A DNA stretch of 46,099 nucleotides, taken from Reyranella sp. (GTDB lineage Bacteria; Pseudomonadota; Alphaproteobacteria; Reyranellales; Reyranellaceae). The stretch is from positions 1-46,099 of the forward strand of contig JAQSDW010000086.1 in the NCBI GenBank assembly GCA_029946105.1, given 5' to 3'. The notes beneath the pieces were generated by a model, which had not been told where the DNA came from, did not search any database, and saw only the letters and a list, made by a program, of their open reading frames with translations. Positions 16,355 through 24,218 of the stretch are shown one piece after another. Both the position numbers and the translations under genes were made by a program. Positions within the stretch are counted from its first letter, which is position 1. Each line of letters starts with the position of its first letter.

Positions 16355-16723
16355 TCAACCTTCCCTTGCGCTGAGCGGCAGCGCCGCGAGCTCGGGCGCC
16401 ACGGCCCTGATGTCCTCGAAGAACAGGATGAAATAGCGTCCCACCAGCCGCTGCAACTGCGCCCCGGGCTGTTCGTCGTTGTCCGCCAAAGTCATCTCCA
16501 TCCCCGTGTTCGTCTGTACCCAAAGCACGGGATGGCGAGGCCCCTCGGCAAACCCTTCGAACCCCAGCAACCCGAAGCCCACGGCGTCACGCTTGCGGGC
16601 GTGCCGAGCCAGCGCATTTTCCTGGGCGGGATCGCACAAGGCAAAAGCCAGTTTCCCCTTTGAACCATCCGGCAGCGTCACTTCATATTCGCGCGCCGCC
16701 AGACGGCCGATATCGTCGTTCAT
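16355..16723 (-). CDS. Conserved hypothetical protein, first gene of the phosphoesterase operon
   Basis: A 122-residue soluble protein I do not recognise. It starts MNDDIGRLAAREYEVTLPDG and contains a predicted beta-rich middle (HPVLWVQTNTGMEMTLADN). It ends in a helical stretch, GRYFILFFEDIRAVAPELA. No signal peptide, membrane helix or Cys cluster is visible. A GAGGTGAAGC site precedes the ATG. It is two bases from the phosphoesterase start, so it should be co-expressed. A cluster of TGTGACA-like elements lies 45-115 bases upstream of its start and may control the operon. Confidence 0.7.
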   Translation of the reverse strand: MNDDIGRLAAREYEVTLPDGSKGKLAFALCDPAQENALARHARKRDAVGFGLLGFEGFAEGPRHPVLWVQTNTGMEMTLADNDEQPGAQLQRLVGRYFILFFEDIRAVAPELAALPLSAREG

Positions 16724-17575
16724 GCTTCACCTCGGACCCGATCGATAAGGGTGCCTGACTGCCCTTCTGTCACACCCAAAGGTGTCACACCAAGTTGAGA
16801 CAAATGTTGTGACACAGGTTGAACGCCCACCTGTGACTTTGCTGGAATCCACCCACCGCGGCCCCGCCCCTTGCAATCTTGGGGGGCGACCGGAGAAGAC
16901 CGTCGAAGTTCAGTTTTTGGGCGCGTTTTCTTGCGCCTTCGGTCCACCCCACCTCTGGACGGTCTCCAGCGGGGGCAGCCATTCCTTGCTACGCACGGCA
17001 CATGACCGCGGGACCTCCCCTCATCCTCGATTGGATCGTACCCGGCGGGCGCGCCGGGCGGGGCATGGTCGATATCGTCTCGGTCCGCCTCCCGACCAAA
17101 GCCCAGGACCCCCAGCGTGACGGGTCACGTGGAGCAAGTGCTGCGAGAGGGACGCTTTCCGTCACGGCGAGGAGCCGCCCCGGTCAAGTGAACGAGCGAC
17201 TCCGCCTTTCAAGACAGGCCTCATGCGACGATAACGGTTTTATAGGACGATTCCGGCCAAACCTGCAACTATCCTATCTAAATCCTGCCATGCGTATTCC
17301 GCCGGGCTGCTGGCACTGCCAGCACCGTCATCCCGCCCCTGGGCCGTCTCGGACTTATTTTTCCGCATCGCGCCCTTAGGCTCGCTCAGGGCACCGGCGA
17401 GGAGCCTCAATGACCGATGGATGTGCGCGACCGAAGCCGTCAGTATCGGCGGCAGGCGACCTGCTCGTTCGGAGTCGGGCGGGCCCAGCTCAATCCCATG
17501 GTCAGCGACGTTTCGGGTAATCCTGCCAGAGTATGAATGGCGCGAGCCGGCGCGGCGCTGCGGAGGAAACCACGC
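16724..17575. other. 850-bp gene-free region rich in palindromes
   Basis: No convincing gene is seen; the open frames here lack ribosome binding sites and family-like sequence. It holds the TGTSACA cluster near 16768-16838, the palindrome CGTGACGGGTCACG (17116-17129), a further GTCACG-containing site near 17160, and a 17-bp near-perfect palindrome TGCTGGCACTGCCAGCA (17308-17324). A GCCCT/AGGGC pair lies near 17376-17393. It separates the divergent phosphoesterase operon and sulfatase gene and may hold promoters for both or a small RNA. Confidence 0.55.
16768..16838. promoter_or_regulatory. Cluster of TGTSACA elements, candidate operator
   Basis: Four related elements in 71 bp: TGTCACACC (16768), GGTGTCACACC (16781-16791), TGTGACAC (16808-16815) and ACCTGTGAC (16829-16837). 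GTGTCACA at 16782-16789 and TGTGACAC at 16808-16815 form an inverted pair with an 18-bp spacer. CACAGGT (16813-16819) and ACCTGTG (16829-16835) form another with a nine-base spacer. The block sits just upstream of the three-gene minus-strand operon. The regulator is unknown; half-sites resemble those of CRP/FNR-like proteins but the spacing is not canonical. Confidence 0.4.
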
Positions 17576-19372
17576 ATGGCCGAGACCCCGGACGATCCCT
17601 CGAATCCCTCGCGTCGCGCCGCAATCGTCTCGGGGGCGGCGCTGCTTGGATCGACGATCCTCACCAACAGGCCGGCCAACGCGCAGTCCGGTGCGGCTCC
17701 AGCATCGACACCGCCAGCCGCCGCCGCGGCCATGCCGGCGGGCTACAACATCCTGTTCGTGCTGGTCGACCAGGAGCACTTCTTCGACAAGTGGCCCTTT
17801 CCGGTGCCCGGCCGCGAAGCCCTCAAGAAGGCGGGCACCAGCTTCCTCAATCATCAGGCGGCCGCCTGTGTCTGTTCGGCGGCGCGGTCGGTGATCTACA
17901 CCGGGCAGCACATCCAGCAGACGGGCGTCGCCGACAACCCGCCGAACGTGTGGCAGAAGACCCTGCCGACGAACATCGCCACGATCGGACATCGATTGAC
18001 GGAGCTCGGCTATCACGCGAGCTACCAGGGCAAGTGGCACATGTCCGTCGATCTCGACCAGTCGTCGAACCCGATCGATGCGCCTCTGAAGGACTACCGA
18101 AGGATCATCGAAACCTACGGCTTCAAGGATTTCTTCGGCGTCGGCGACCTGATCGACGGCACCCAGGGCGGGTATGCCTACGACGACATCACGCTTGCGG
18201 CGACGCTGACCTGGCTGCGCAAGGACGCCCAGGAACTCCGGAAGAAGGGGCAGCCCTGGTACCTGGCGGTCAACCTCGTCAATCCCCACGACACCATGTA
18301 CTTCAACTCCGACCTGGCCGGCGAAACGGTCCAGGGGCGCCAGCATGCCTTTGCCATCGCGCGCGCGCCGGAGGACGAGATCTATCGTGCGCACTGGGAC
18401 GTGCCGCTGCCGGTCTCGCGCAACCAGCCGCTCGACCAGTCGGGGCGCCCGCGGGCACACCGCACCTACCAGGCCATCACGAACCTGCAGGTCGGTCCGT
18501 GGCCCGACGAGGACCGGCGCTGGAAGGCGCTGCAGGACTACTACTTCAACGCGATCCGGGATTGCGATCGCAAGGTCGAAGCCCTGCTGGCGGCGCTCAA
18601 GGGCAACGGCATGGCCGGGAATACCATCGTGATCTTCAGTGCCGACCACGGCGAACTGGGCGGACACCACCAGCTGCGCAACAAGGGCGCGACAGTCTAT
18701 CGCCAGCAGAATCACGTCCCCCTGATGATCGTGCACCCGGCCTTTGCCGGCGGGAAGCACTGCGAGGCCATGACATCGCAGCTCGATCTGGTGCCGACGA
18801 TCATCGGATTGACCGGTGCCGGGGAGAAGGCGCGCGCGAGCGCGGCGGCGGGCCTGAAAGGCAGGGACTTTTCGGGATTGCTGAACAACCCCGAGCCGGC
18901 GGCCATCGACACTGTTCGTCCGGCGGCCCTGTTCAATTTCGACATGCTGTCTTTCCAGGATGCGCGGTGGGCGGCCATGACCATTGACACCAAACCCTTC
19001 AAGGGCCTGAACCGGGCGGGACAGATCGCCGAGCTGAACAAGCATCCGCCCGACTTCCAGAACAGGATGTCGATCCGGAGCATCTTCGACGGACGATACC
19101 GCTTCGCGCGCTATTTCGCGCCGACCCGCTTCAACACGCCGGACACGCTGGAGAAGCTCTTCGCGATGAACGATGTCGAGATCTACGACCATCGGAACGA
19201 TCCCGGGGAGATGAACAATCTCGCCCTCGATCCCAAGCTGAACGGCGACCTCATCCTGGCCCTGAACCAGGAGACCAACCGGCGCATCGCCGAGGAAGTC
19301 GGCGTCGACGACGGTAGCTTCCTGCCGATTCGCGACGGCAAATGGCACTTCCCGCCGGCCAGCGACAGGTAG
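17576..19372 (+). CDS. Sulfatase, Tat-exported
   Basis: A 598-residue type I sulfatase. The N-terminus has a Tat motif (SRRAAIVSG, residues 12-20), a hydrophobic stretch and an Ala-x-Ala-type cleavage region (NRPANAQS), so it should act in the periplasm. The catalytic signature is CSAARSVIYTG (100-110); Cys100 is the residue converted to formylglycine by a maturase, with Ala in place of the common Pro. Metal and sulfate residues occur in VLVDQEH and FSADHGELGGHH. Start at 17576 has a GGAGGAAACC site; an ATG 13 codons upstream would bury the Tat motif. Substrate unknown: arylsulfate, choline sulfate and carbohydrate sulfates are all possible. No formylglycine-generating enzyme gene is in the window. 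Confidence 0.92.
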   Translation: MAETPDDPSNPSRRAAIVSGAALLGSTILTNRPANAQSGAAPASTPPAAAAAMPAGYNILFVLVDQEHFFDKWPFPVPGREALKKAGTSFLNHQAAACVCSAARSVIYTGQHIQQTGVADNPPNVWQKTLPTNIATIGHRLTELGYHASYQGKWHMSVDLDQSSNPIDAPLKDYRRIIETYGFKDFFGVGDLIDGTQGGYAYDDITLAATLTWLRKDAQELRKKGQPWYLAVNLVNPHDTMYFNSDLAGETVQGRQHAFAIARAPEDEIYRAHWDVPLPVSRNQPLDQSGRPRAHRTYQAITNLQVGPWPDEDRRWKALQDYYFNAIRDCDRKVEALLAALKGNGMAGNTIVIFSADHGELGGHHQLRNKGATVYRQQNHVPLMIVHPAFAGGKHCEAMTSQLDLVPTIIGLTGAGEKARASAAAGLKGRDFSGLLNNPEPAAIDTVRPAALFNFDMLSFQDARWAAMTIDTKPFKGLNRAGQIAELNKHPPDFQNRMSIRSIFDGRYRFARYFAPTRFNTPDTLEKLFAMNDVEIYDHRNDPGEMNNLALDPKLNGDLILALNQETNRRIAEEVGVDDGSFLPIRDGKWHFPPASDR

Positions 19373-19821
19373 CCGAAAGGCTCCTGGGAAGCTGGAGCCG
19401 GGGGCGTGAGCGAACTTCGCCGGGTCACCAAAAGTAACGTCGCCAATGTCGCCGGCGAATGACAAATTCCCTCAAGGTTGGACGGGCTCGGCGTTCCCTT
19501 CCGCGCTCTGCCTCTGCACTCTGCCGCCCACGATCAAGCAAGCACCGCTCGGGAAAGACAACTGGGGCCAGAAATCAAACAACCCATAATTGTCACGGTC
19601 ATCCGCCGAATTGACGAAATCGGCAGCGAAGAGCTGCGAGCAGCACTAGCTGCCGTGGGCCTTGAGGACACTGAATCAGAGATTGCTCGCCATTTCGGGA
19701 TCAAGCGAGTAACTGCCGCCGCGCGGGAGCGAATCTCGAAAGCCCTCCAAAGTGCGGGCGCTCGGTAGAGGGGTCGATTTTGCCATTCCCTTCCGCGTCC
19801 CGCCTCTGCACTCTCCCGCCC
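19373..19821. other. 449-bp region with a degenerate duplication and no firm gene
   Basis: Between the sulfatase and the racemase-fold gene lies a copy of the racemase leader and first codons (19494-19568), followed by about 217 bp of different sequence. One frame of that sequence is open to a stop at 19766-19768 and encodes about 60 residues (IRRIDEIGSEELRAALAAVG and a possible HTH-like EIARHFGIKRVTAAARERIS). Its third-position GC is clearly lower than the neighbours, and no ribosome binding site or plausible start is seen. It looks like a remnant or inserted fragment rather than a working gene. Confidence 0.45.
19494..19568 (+). repeat. Upstream copy of the 75-bp direct repeat (racemase leader)
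   Basis: Aligns without gaps to 19786-19860, offset 292 bp, with 60 of 75 bases identical. The ATG start of the downstream gene corresponds here to ACG (19530-19532). The frame continues for 19 codons, ending in KDNWGQKSNNP and then TAA, against KDDNWGWRAR in the intact gene. It is therefore a relic of the 5' end of a second racemase-like gene, or a leader duplication. Confidence 0.7.
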
Positions 19822-19860
19822 ATGACCAAGGAAACGACACTCAAGGACGACAACTGGGGC
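19786..19860 (+). repeat. Downstream copy of the 75-bp direct repeat, covering the racemase gene start
   Basis: Intact partner of 19494-19568. It covers 36 bases upstream of the start codon at 19822 and the first 13 codons. Identity is strongest in the untranslated part (TTCCCTTCCGCG and GCCTCTGCACTCT are identical) and at the end (GACAACTGGGGC). Confidence 0.7.
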
Positions 19861-20640
19861 TGGCGGGCCCGAATTGGAATGTTCATCGTTGGCGGCGAAG
19901 CCGTGCCGGAAGCCGAATGGTGGGCAATGGCGCCCGACGGCGTATCGGTGCACGCCGCCCGCGTGACGGCAGGTTCGCCCTGGGCACGCTGGACCGCCGA
20001 CAAATCAGGCGTCGATCTCGCCGACGACCTGCAGCGAGGCGCCCGGCAGTTCGCCGCCATGCGCCTCACGGCCGCCGTGCTCGGCCACACGACGAGCAGC
20101 GTGGTCGGCGGCAAGGGCTGGGACGAGGCCACCGCGTCGGCGATCTCCGCCGTGCTCGCCACCAACCCGCTCGGCAAGGACGCGGTCGTCACGACCAATG
20201 GCCTCGACACGATGGCGGCGCTCCGGGCCTCGAACGTGAAGCGGCCCTTCCTGGTGCTGCCGCCATGGTTTCCCGACGACACGGTGAAGACCGCCGTCCG
20301 CTACTATACCGATCACGGGCTGGCACCCGTCGGACATCACCGCATGGACCCGGGCCGCAAGTGGCGCGACCTGCCGCCGGCCGATCTCTACGGCCACGGC
20401 ATGGGCTTCGAGCAGGAGGTCGAGCCGCTCTATGCCCAGATCCGCGCCACCTGCCCCGCCGCGGCCGATGGTGTCCTGATTGGCGGCACGGGCTTTCGCT
20501 GCGTGGCGATCCTCGAGACGCTGGAACAGGATCTCGCGCGGCCGGTGATCTCGGCCAACCAGGCGAGCCTGTGGCATTGCCTCAGGCTGTCCGGCGTCAA
20601 AACGCCGGTCACGGGGTATGGCAACCTGCTCAGGCTGTGA
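19822..20640 (+). CDS. Asp/Glu racemase-fold protein (maleate isomerase/arylmalonate decarboxylase family) without catalytic cysteines
   Basis: A 272-residue cytoplasmic protein of the superfamily that includes maleate cis-trans isomerase, arylmalonate decarboxylase and Asp/Glu racemase. The late motifs VLIGGTGFRCVAILETLE, PVISANQASLWHCLRLSGV and GYGNLL match the family. However, both catalytic Cys positions are replaced. The first loop reads VLGHTTSSVVGG (Cys in racemases, Gly in arylmalonate decarboxylase). The second reads LIGGTGFR where the enzymes have a Cys after the strand. Start at 19822 is chosen because the family-like sequence begins there and it matches the repeat boundary. The activity is unknown; it may use non-cysteine chemistry or be a binding protein. 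Confidence 0.82.
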   Translation: MTKETTLKDDNWGWRARIGMFIVGGEAVPEAEWWAMAPDGVSVHAARVTAGSPWARWTADKSGVDLADDLQRGARQFAAMRLTAAVLGHTTSSVVGGKGWDEATASAISAVLATNPLGKDAVVTTNGLDTMAALRASNVKRPFLVLPPWFPDDTVKTAVRYYTDHGLAPVGHHRMDPGRKWRDLPPADLYGHGMGFEQEVEPLYAQIRATCPAAADGVLIGGTGFRCVAILETLEQDLARPVISANQASLWHCLRLSGVKTPVTGYGNLLRL

Positions 20641-20647
20641 CGGCCTC

Positions 20648-21436
20648 CTACTGGCGGATCACGTCGAGGACATGGCGTAACGGCTCGCCTGAAATGCGAA
20701 TCGGCGGTGGCGTCAGGCGAATGCCGCGGTCGAACGGATTGTCCAGATCCAAAACGAGTTTGAAGGCCATCGCAACAGCCAGGACGCTGAAGAACAGGGC
20801 AACGATCGTCGTCGCATTGCGGGGTGCGAACAAGCCGAAGCTGCCGTAGACGACGATCAGCCACAAGACGACGACACCCACGAACGGCAGCGGCAGCGAG
20901 TTCACGTTCTGCTGGACAACCAGCGACCGCGCCGCCCTTACACCGGTCGCCAGTCGCAGCGCTTCGCCGCTCAGCCACCGCTGGCGGTCGTCGACCGGCT
21001 TGAGCGCCAGGATCCGGTCCTCCACGTTGTCGAACATTCTGGCGGTCGTCGGGTTGTCGACAGTGTGCTTGCCATCCGCCTTGTCGACGAACAGGTCATC
21101 GAACTTCATCGCCGTGAAGCGCTGCAGGCTATCCCGGATAGGTGCGGTCTCGGGGCCATAGCGGCGCAGCAGCGTGTCCAATTGGCTGATGTTCGAAGAG
21201 AGGAGCGAGACAGTGGCGTTGCGCGCGTTGAACGCGCTGTTGGCGTTCGATATCAGAAATCCGATCACCAGTGCGGTCATGGTTCCGACAACCGCCATGG
21301 CAACCGAAACCGTGGCCTTCGCTTCCGGGCTCATGTGATGGGCAGGCAGGCGCCGGCTGATCAGCATGCCAAGCACGGCACTGCCGAAGACGACGCACAG
21401 CACGAAAAAGGCGATCTGGGCGGAGTTCAAGATCAT
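20648..21436 (-). CDS. DUF4239 family membrane protein
   Basis: A 262-residue integral membrane protein. Two N-terminal helices (about residues 7-27 and 43-64, ending VVGTMTALVIGFLIS) are followed by a cytoplasmic or periplasmic helical domain (SNANSAFNARNATVSLLSSN). Two C-terminal helices follow (VGVVVLWLIVVYGSFGLFAP and VALFFSVLAVAMAFKLVLD). This two-plus-two arrangement and the TALVIGFLIS/A pattern fit the DUF4239 family, function unknown. It converges on the racemase-fold gene with seven bases between them. The start at 21436 is supported by the hydrophobic N-terminus directly after it. Confidence 0.82.
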   Translation of the reverse strand: MILNSAQIAFFVLCVVFGSAVLGMLISRRLPAHHMSPEAKATVSVAMAVVGTMTALVIGFLISNANSAFNARNATVSLLSSNISQLDTLLRRYGPETAPIRDSLQRFTAMKFDDLFVDKADGKHTVDNPTTARMFDNVEDRILALKPVDDRQRWLSGEALRLATGVRAARSLVVQQNVNSLPLPFVGVVVLWLIVVYGSFGLFAPRNATTIVALFFSVLAVAMAFKLVLDLDNPFDRGIRLTPPPIRISGEPLRHVLDVIRQ

Positions 21437-21578
21437 CTATGGTCGTCTTTCTTCGTCGCGAGCAGCGGCTGTCTTGGCGACCATCACATTTGCCACCAGA
21501 CTGACCGGGACGAGTTCGCAAGTTCGACTGTCTCACGGCCAGCAGCCCAAGATGGCACATACCGACAGAGATACGGAA

Positions 21579-22085
21579 ATGTCCAATCCAGAGCCCACCC
21601 TCCATCTGCTGTGCGGGAAGATCGCCTCGGGCAAATCCACGCTCGCCAAACGGCTGGCGGCCAGGCCGCTCACGGTCCTCATCAGCGAGGACCATTGGAA
21701 TTCGACCCTGTTCCCCGACGAGATCAAGACCATCGACGACTACGCGAAGTATTCGGCCCGTGTCCGCAGCGCCATGGGGCCGCATGTCGTCTCGCTGCTC
21801 AAAGCGGGCCTCTCGGTGGTGCTGGATTTTCAGGCCAATACGCCTGCCGTCCGCCGCTGGATGCGGACGCTAATCGACGGCGCGGACGCCGCCCACGAAC
21901 TCCATTTCCTCGATGTGCCCGACGAGGCCTGCAAGCGCCGGCTGCGTGCCCGCAACGCGGCGGGCGAGCATCCCTACCAGGCGAGCGAGGCCGACTTTGA
22001 GCTTTTCACCCGCTATTTCGTCCCGCCGGCCGAGGGGGAGCAATTCAACGTGATCGTCCACAAGGACGTTGCGGCAACCGGGTAG
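21579..22085 (+). CDS. AAA_33/zeta-toxin-like P-loop kinase or ATPase
   Basis: A 168-residue P-loop protein. Walker A is GKIASGKST (13-21). An aspartate-rich segment SEDHWNSTLFPDE follows, then LSVVLDFQANT as a Walker B-like strand. A lid-like KRRLRARNAAGEHPYQAS contains arginines suited to phosphate transfer. This pattern is common to small AAA_33/zeta-type kinases of unknown substrate in alphaproteobacteria. Two starts are possible, 21552 and 21579; the later one is favoured because homologous sequence normally begins a few residues before TLHLLCGKIASGKST. No antitoxin-like gene is adjacent, so a toxin role is not supported. Confidence 0.8.
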   Translation: MSNPEPTLHLLCGKIASGKSTLAKRLAARPLTVLISEDHWNSTLFPDEIKTIDDYAKYSARVRSAMGPHVVSLLKAGLSVVLDFQANTPAVRRWMRTLIDGADAAHELHFLDVPDEACKRRLRARNAAGEHPYQASEADFELFTRYFVPPAEGEQFNVIVHKDVAATG

Positions 22086-22163
22086 GCTCCTGCTCCGTTG
22101 TCATGATGTCGCCTGTTTCGTCGTCACTATGTCGATCGAGACTGAGAAGCCTGGAGGCGCGCG

Positions 22164-22466
22164 GTGTCCGACACGCTGGAACATGTGAAGAAAATCGTCG
22201 ATGAGCATCTCGGCTCGGCCAAGGGCCCGATCACCGACCAGTCGCGGTTCGTGGAAGACCTGGGCGCGGACAGCCTCGATACGGTCGAACTGGCCATGGC
22301 TTTCGAAGATGCCTTCAAGGTCGAAATCTCCGACACCAAGGCCAAGCAACTCCTGACCGTGGGCGAGGCCGTGACTTACATCGACAGCCTGCCCCGGGTC
22401 ATCAAGCGCCGCCGAATCCGCGTGCGTCGCCGGGGCCCCAAAGATCCTTCGCTGCTCTCAGGATGA
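22164..22466 (+). CDS. Acyl carrier protein with an unusual basic C-terminal tail
   Basis: A 100-residue acyl carrier protein. Residues 1-76 are a normal FAS-type ACP: DLGADSLDTVEL carries the phosphopantetheine site Ser37, and TVGEAVTYIDSL ends the fourth helix. GTG start with a GGAGG site. The remaining 24 residues are abnormal: PRVIKRRRIRVRRRGPKD is strongly basic, unlike acidic ACPs. The final codons and the TGA stop lie inside the left arm of a 27-bp palindromic repeat (22442-22468). The normal stop has probably been lost, with the tail made from downstream DNA. The tail could disturb folding or partner binding, or be tolerated. Confidence 0.87.
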   Translation: MSDTLEHVKKIVDEHLGSAKGPITDQSRFVEDLGADSLDTVELAMAFEDAFKVEISDTKAKQLLTVGEAVTYIDSLPRVIKRRRIRVRRRGPKDPSLLSG

Positions 22467-22529
22467 CACCATTTTTGTCATGTCATCCTGAACGTTTTGC
22501 CATGTCATCCTGAGAGCAGCGAAGGATCT
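22442..22529. repeat. 27-bp perfect inverted repeat of the GGATGACA type
   Basis: AGATCCTTCGCTGCTCTCAG followed by GATGACA (22442-22468) pairs perfectly with its reverse complement at 22503-22529. Between the arms is a partial third copy beginning TGTCATCCTGAACG (22481-22494). Elements with the core GCTCTCAGGATGACA are dispersed palindromes common in many GC-rich bacterial genomes, probably REP-like. Here it lies between convergent ACP and NAD synthase genes and supplies the ACP stop codon. A strong hairpin in both directions could end transcription. Confidence 0.85.
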
Positions 22530-22562
22530 CCCCGCACGACCAGCACGGGGCTTGGCGACAGC

Positions 22563-24218
22563 TTACCCCCTGAACCCGTTCACGATCGGATAACGCCGCT
22601 CGCGGCTGATCAGGCGCGAGGTGATCTTCACACCGGGCGGGGCCTGGCGGCGCTTGTATTCGGCGCCTTCGAGCAGGCGCCAGACGCGGTTCACGGTGGC
22701 GAGGTCGTGGCCCTCGGCGGCCAGCGCCGCGGCATCGAGATCGCGTTCGATCAGGCCCTTCAGGATGGCATCGAGCACGGGATAGGGCGGCAGCGAATCC
22801 TCGTCCTTCTGGTCAGGCCGCAGCTCGGCCGACGGCGGCTTGGCGAGGATGCGCTCCGGGATCACCCGGCCCCTGAAAACGAGCGCGCCCTCCGGCGCGT
22901 GCTGATTGCGCCACTTGCAGAGCTCGAACACCGTGGTCTTATAAACATCCTTCAGGACGTTGTAGCCGCCGTTCATGTCGCCATAGAGCGTGGCGTAGCC
23001 CATCGCCATTTCCGACTTGTTGCCGGTCGTCAGCACCATGCCGCCCAGCTTGTTCGACACCGCCATCAGCGTGACGCCGCGGGCGCGGCTCTGGATGTTC
23101 TCCTCGGTGACGCCCTCGGGCCGGTTGCCGAACAGTGGCCGCAGCATGGCGCGGAACGCCTTCATCGCGGGCTCGATGCTCACCGTGTCGTACTTGATGC
23201 CGATTGCTTTGGCGCAGGCCTCGGCATCCTCGAGCGACTCCCGGCTGGTGTAGGGCGACGGCATCATGATGGCGTGCACCCGCGCCGGCCCCAGCGCATC
23301 GGCCGCCACCGCCGCCGTCAGCGCCGAATCGACGCCGCCCGACAGGCCGATCACGACCGAAGGAAAGCCCGTCTTGTTCACATAGTCGCGCAGCCCCAGC
23401 ACCATCGCCTGGTAGATCGAGTCGATCTGGCTCAGTTCGGCCGCGATGGCACCGGGCTGGCACTCCCACCGGCCGCCGTCGCGGCGGAACTCGATGGTGG
23501 TGACTTCCTCGCGAAACGAAGCCAGTTGGATCTTGAGCTTGCGGTCGGCGCCTAGTGCAAACGAGCCGCCATCGTAGACCACCTCGTCCTGGCCGCCGAC
23601 CTGGTTCACGTAGACGAACGGCAGGCCGCTCTCGACCACGCGCTTGACGCCCAGTTGCACGCGCACGTCTGATTTGCCCACTTCATAGGGCGACGCGTTC
23701 GGCACCAGGAGGATCTCGCCGCCAGTCTCCGCAATGCATTCGACGACGTCGGGCGTCCACACATCTTCGCAGATCGGCACGCCGATGCGCACACCGTTGA
23801 ACACCAGCGGGCCCGGCATCGGGCCGGGGGTGAAGACGCGCTTGTCGTCGAACACGCCGTAGTTCGGCAGGTCGACCTTATAGCGCTTGCCGATCACCTC
23901 ACCCTTATCGAGGGCGATGATGGCGTTGTAGAGTTTGTCATCCTCGCGCCAGGGCGTGGTGACGAACAGCGCCGGCCCGCCCTTGGCCGTGTCGGCGCGC
24001 AGTTCCTCGACCGCCTCGTGACAGCGCTTCTGGAAAGCGGGCTTCAGCACCAGGTCCTCGGGGAAATAGCCCGACAGGACCATCTCCGGGCACACCACGA
24101 GATCGGCGCCTTGCCTCGCTGCCGTCTCGCGTGCCGCCCGCACCTTGGCGAGATTGCCGTCGACGTCGCCGACTTTGGGATTGAGCTGGGCGAGGCCCAC
24201 TTTCAGGGAATCGGTCAT
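22563..24218 (-). CDS. nadE: Glutamine-dependent NAD+ synthase
   Basis: A 551-residue two-domain enzyme making NAD+ from nicotinic acid adenine dinucleotide with glutamine as nitrogen donor, in the cytoplasm. The N-terminal nitrilase-type glutaminase domain has its triad Glu45 (VCPEMVLSGY), Lys114 (KRYKVDLPNY) and Cys150 (GVPICEDVW). The C-terminal synthetase domain has the P-loop LSGGVDSALTAA and the conserved TTGNKSEMAMGYATLYGD. Full family length. The start is placed at 24218 because TDSLKVGLAQLNP matches the family start; an ATG 13 codons upstream is possible, and neither has a strong ribosome binding site. It converges on the ACP gene with a palindromic repeat between. Confidence 0.96.
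   Translation of the reverse strand: MTDSLKVGLAQLNPKVGDVDGNLAKVRAARETAARQGADLVVCPEMVLSGYFPEDLVLKPAFQKRCHEAVEELRADTAKGGPALFVTTPWREDDKLYNAIIALDKGEVIGKRYKVDLPNYGVFDDKRVFTPGPMPGPLVFNGVRIGVPICEDVWTPDVVECIAETGGEILLVPNASPYEVGKSDVRVQLGVKRVVESGLPFVYVNQVGGQDEVVYDGGSFALGADRKLKIQLASFREEVTTIEFRRDGGRWECQPGAIAAELSQIDSIYQAMVLGLRDYVNKTGFPSVVIGLSGGVDSALTAAVAADALGPARVHAIMMPSPYTSRESLEDAEACAKAIGIKYDTVSIEPAMKAFRAMLRPLFGNRPEGVTEENIQSRARGVTLMAVSNKLGGMVLTTGNKSEMAMGYATLYGDMNGGYNVLKDVYKTTVFELCKWRNQHAPEGALVFRGRVIPERILAKPPSAELRPDQKDEDSLPPYPVLDAILKGLIERDLDAAALAAEGHDLATVNRVWRLLEGAEYKRRQAPPGVKITSRLISRERRYPIVNGFRG

Noticed and set aside
17308..17324. Sigma-54 promoter (TGGCAC followed by GC)
   Set aside because: The GG and GC elements are eight bases apart instead of ten, so it does not fit; the sequence is better read as a palindrome.
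17240..19465. Long open frame antisense to the sulfatase
   Set aside because: It mirrors the sulfatase codon pattern in a GC-rich gene, has no family-like sequence and no ribosome binding site.
21579..22085. Zeta-type toxin of a toxin-antitoxin pair
   Set aside because: The P-loop fits small kinases generally, and no antitoxin gene lies beside it.
22164..22466. Frameshift in the ACP gene as cause of its tail
   Set aside because: Kept as an alternative only: the ACP core is intact to residue 76 and the tail continues in the same frame, so no frameshift is visible within the core.
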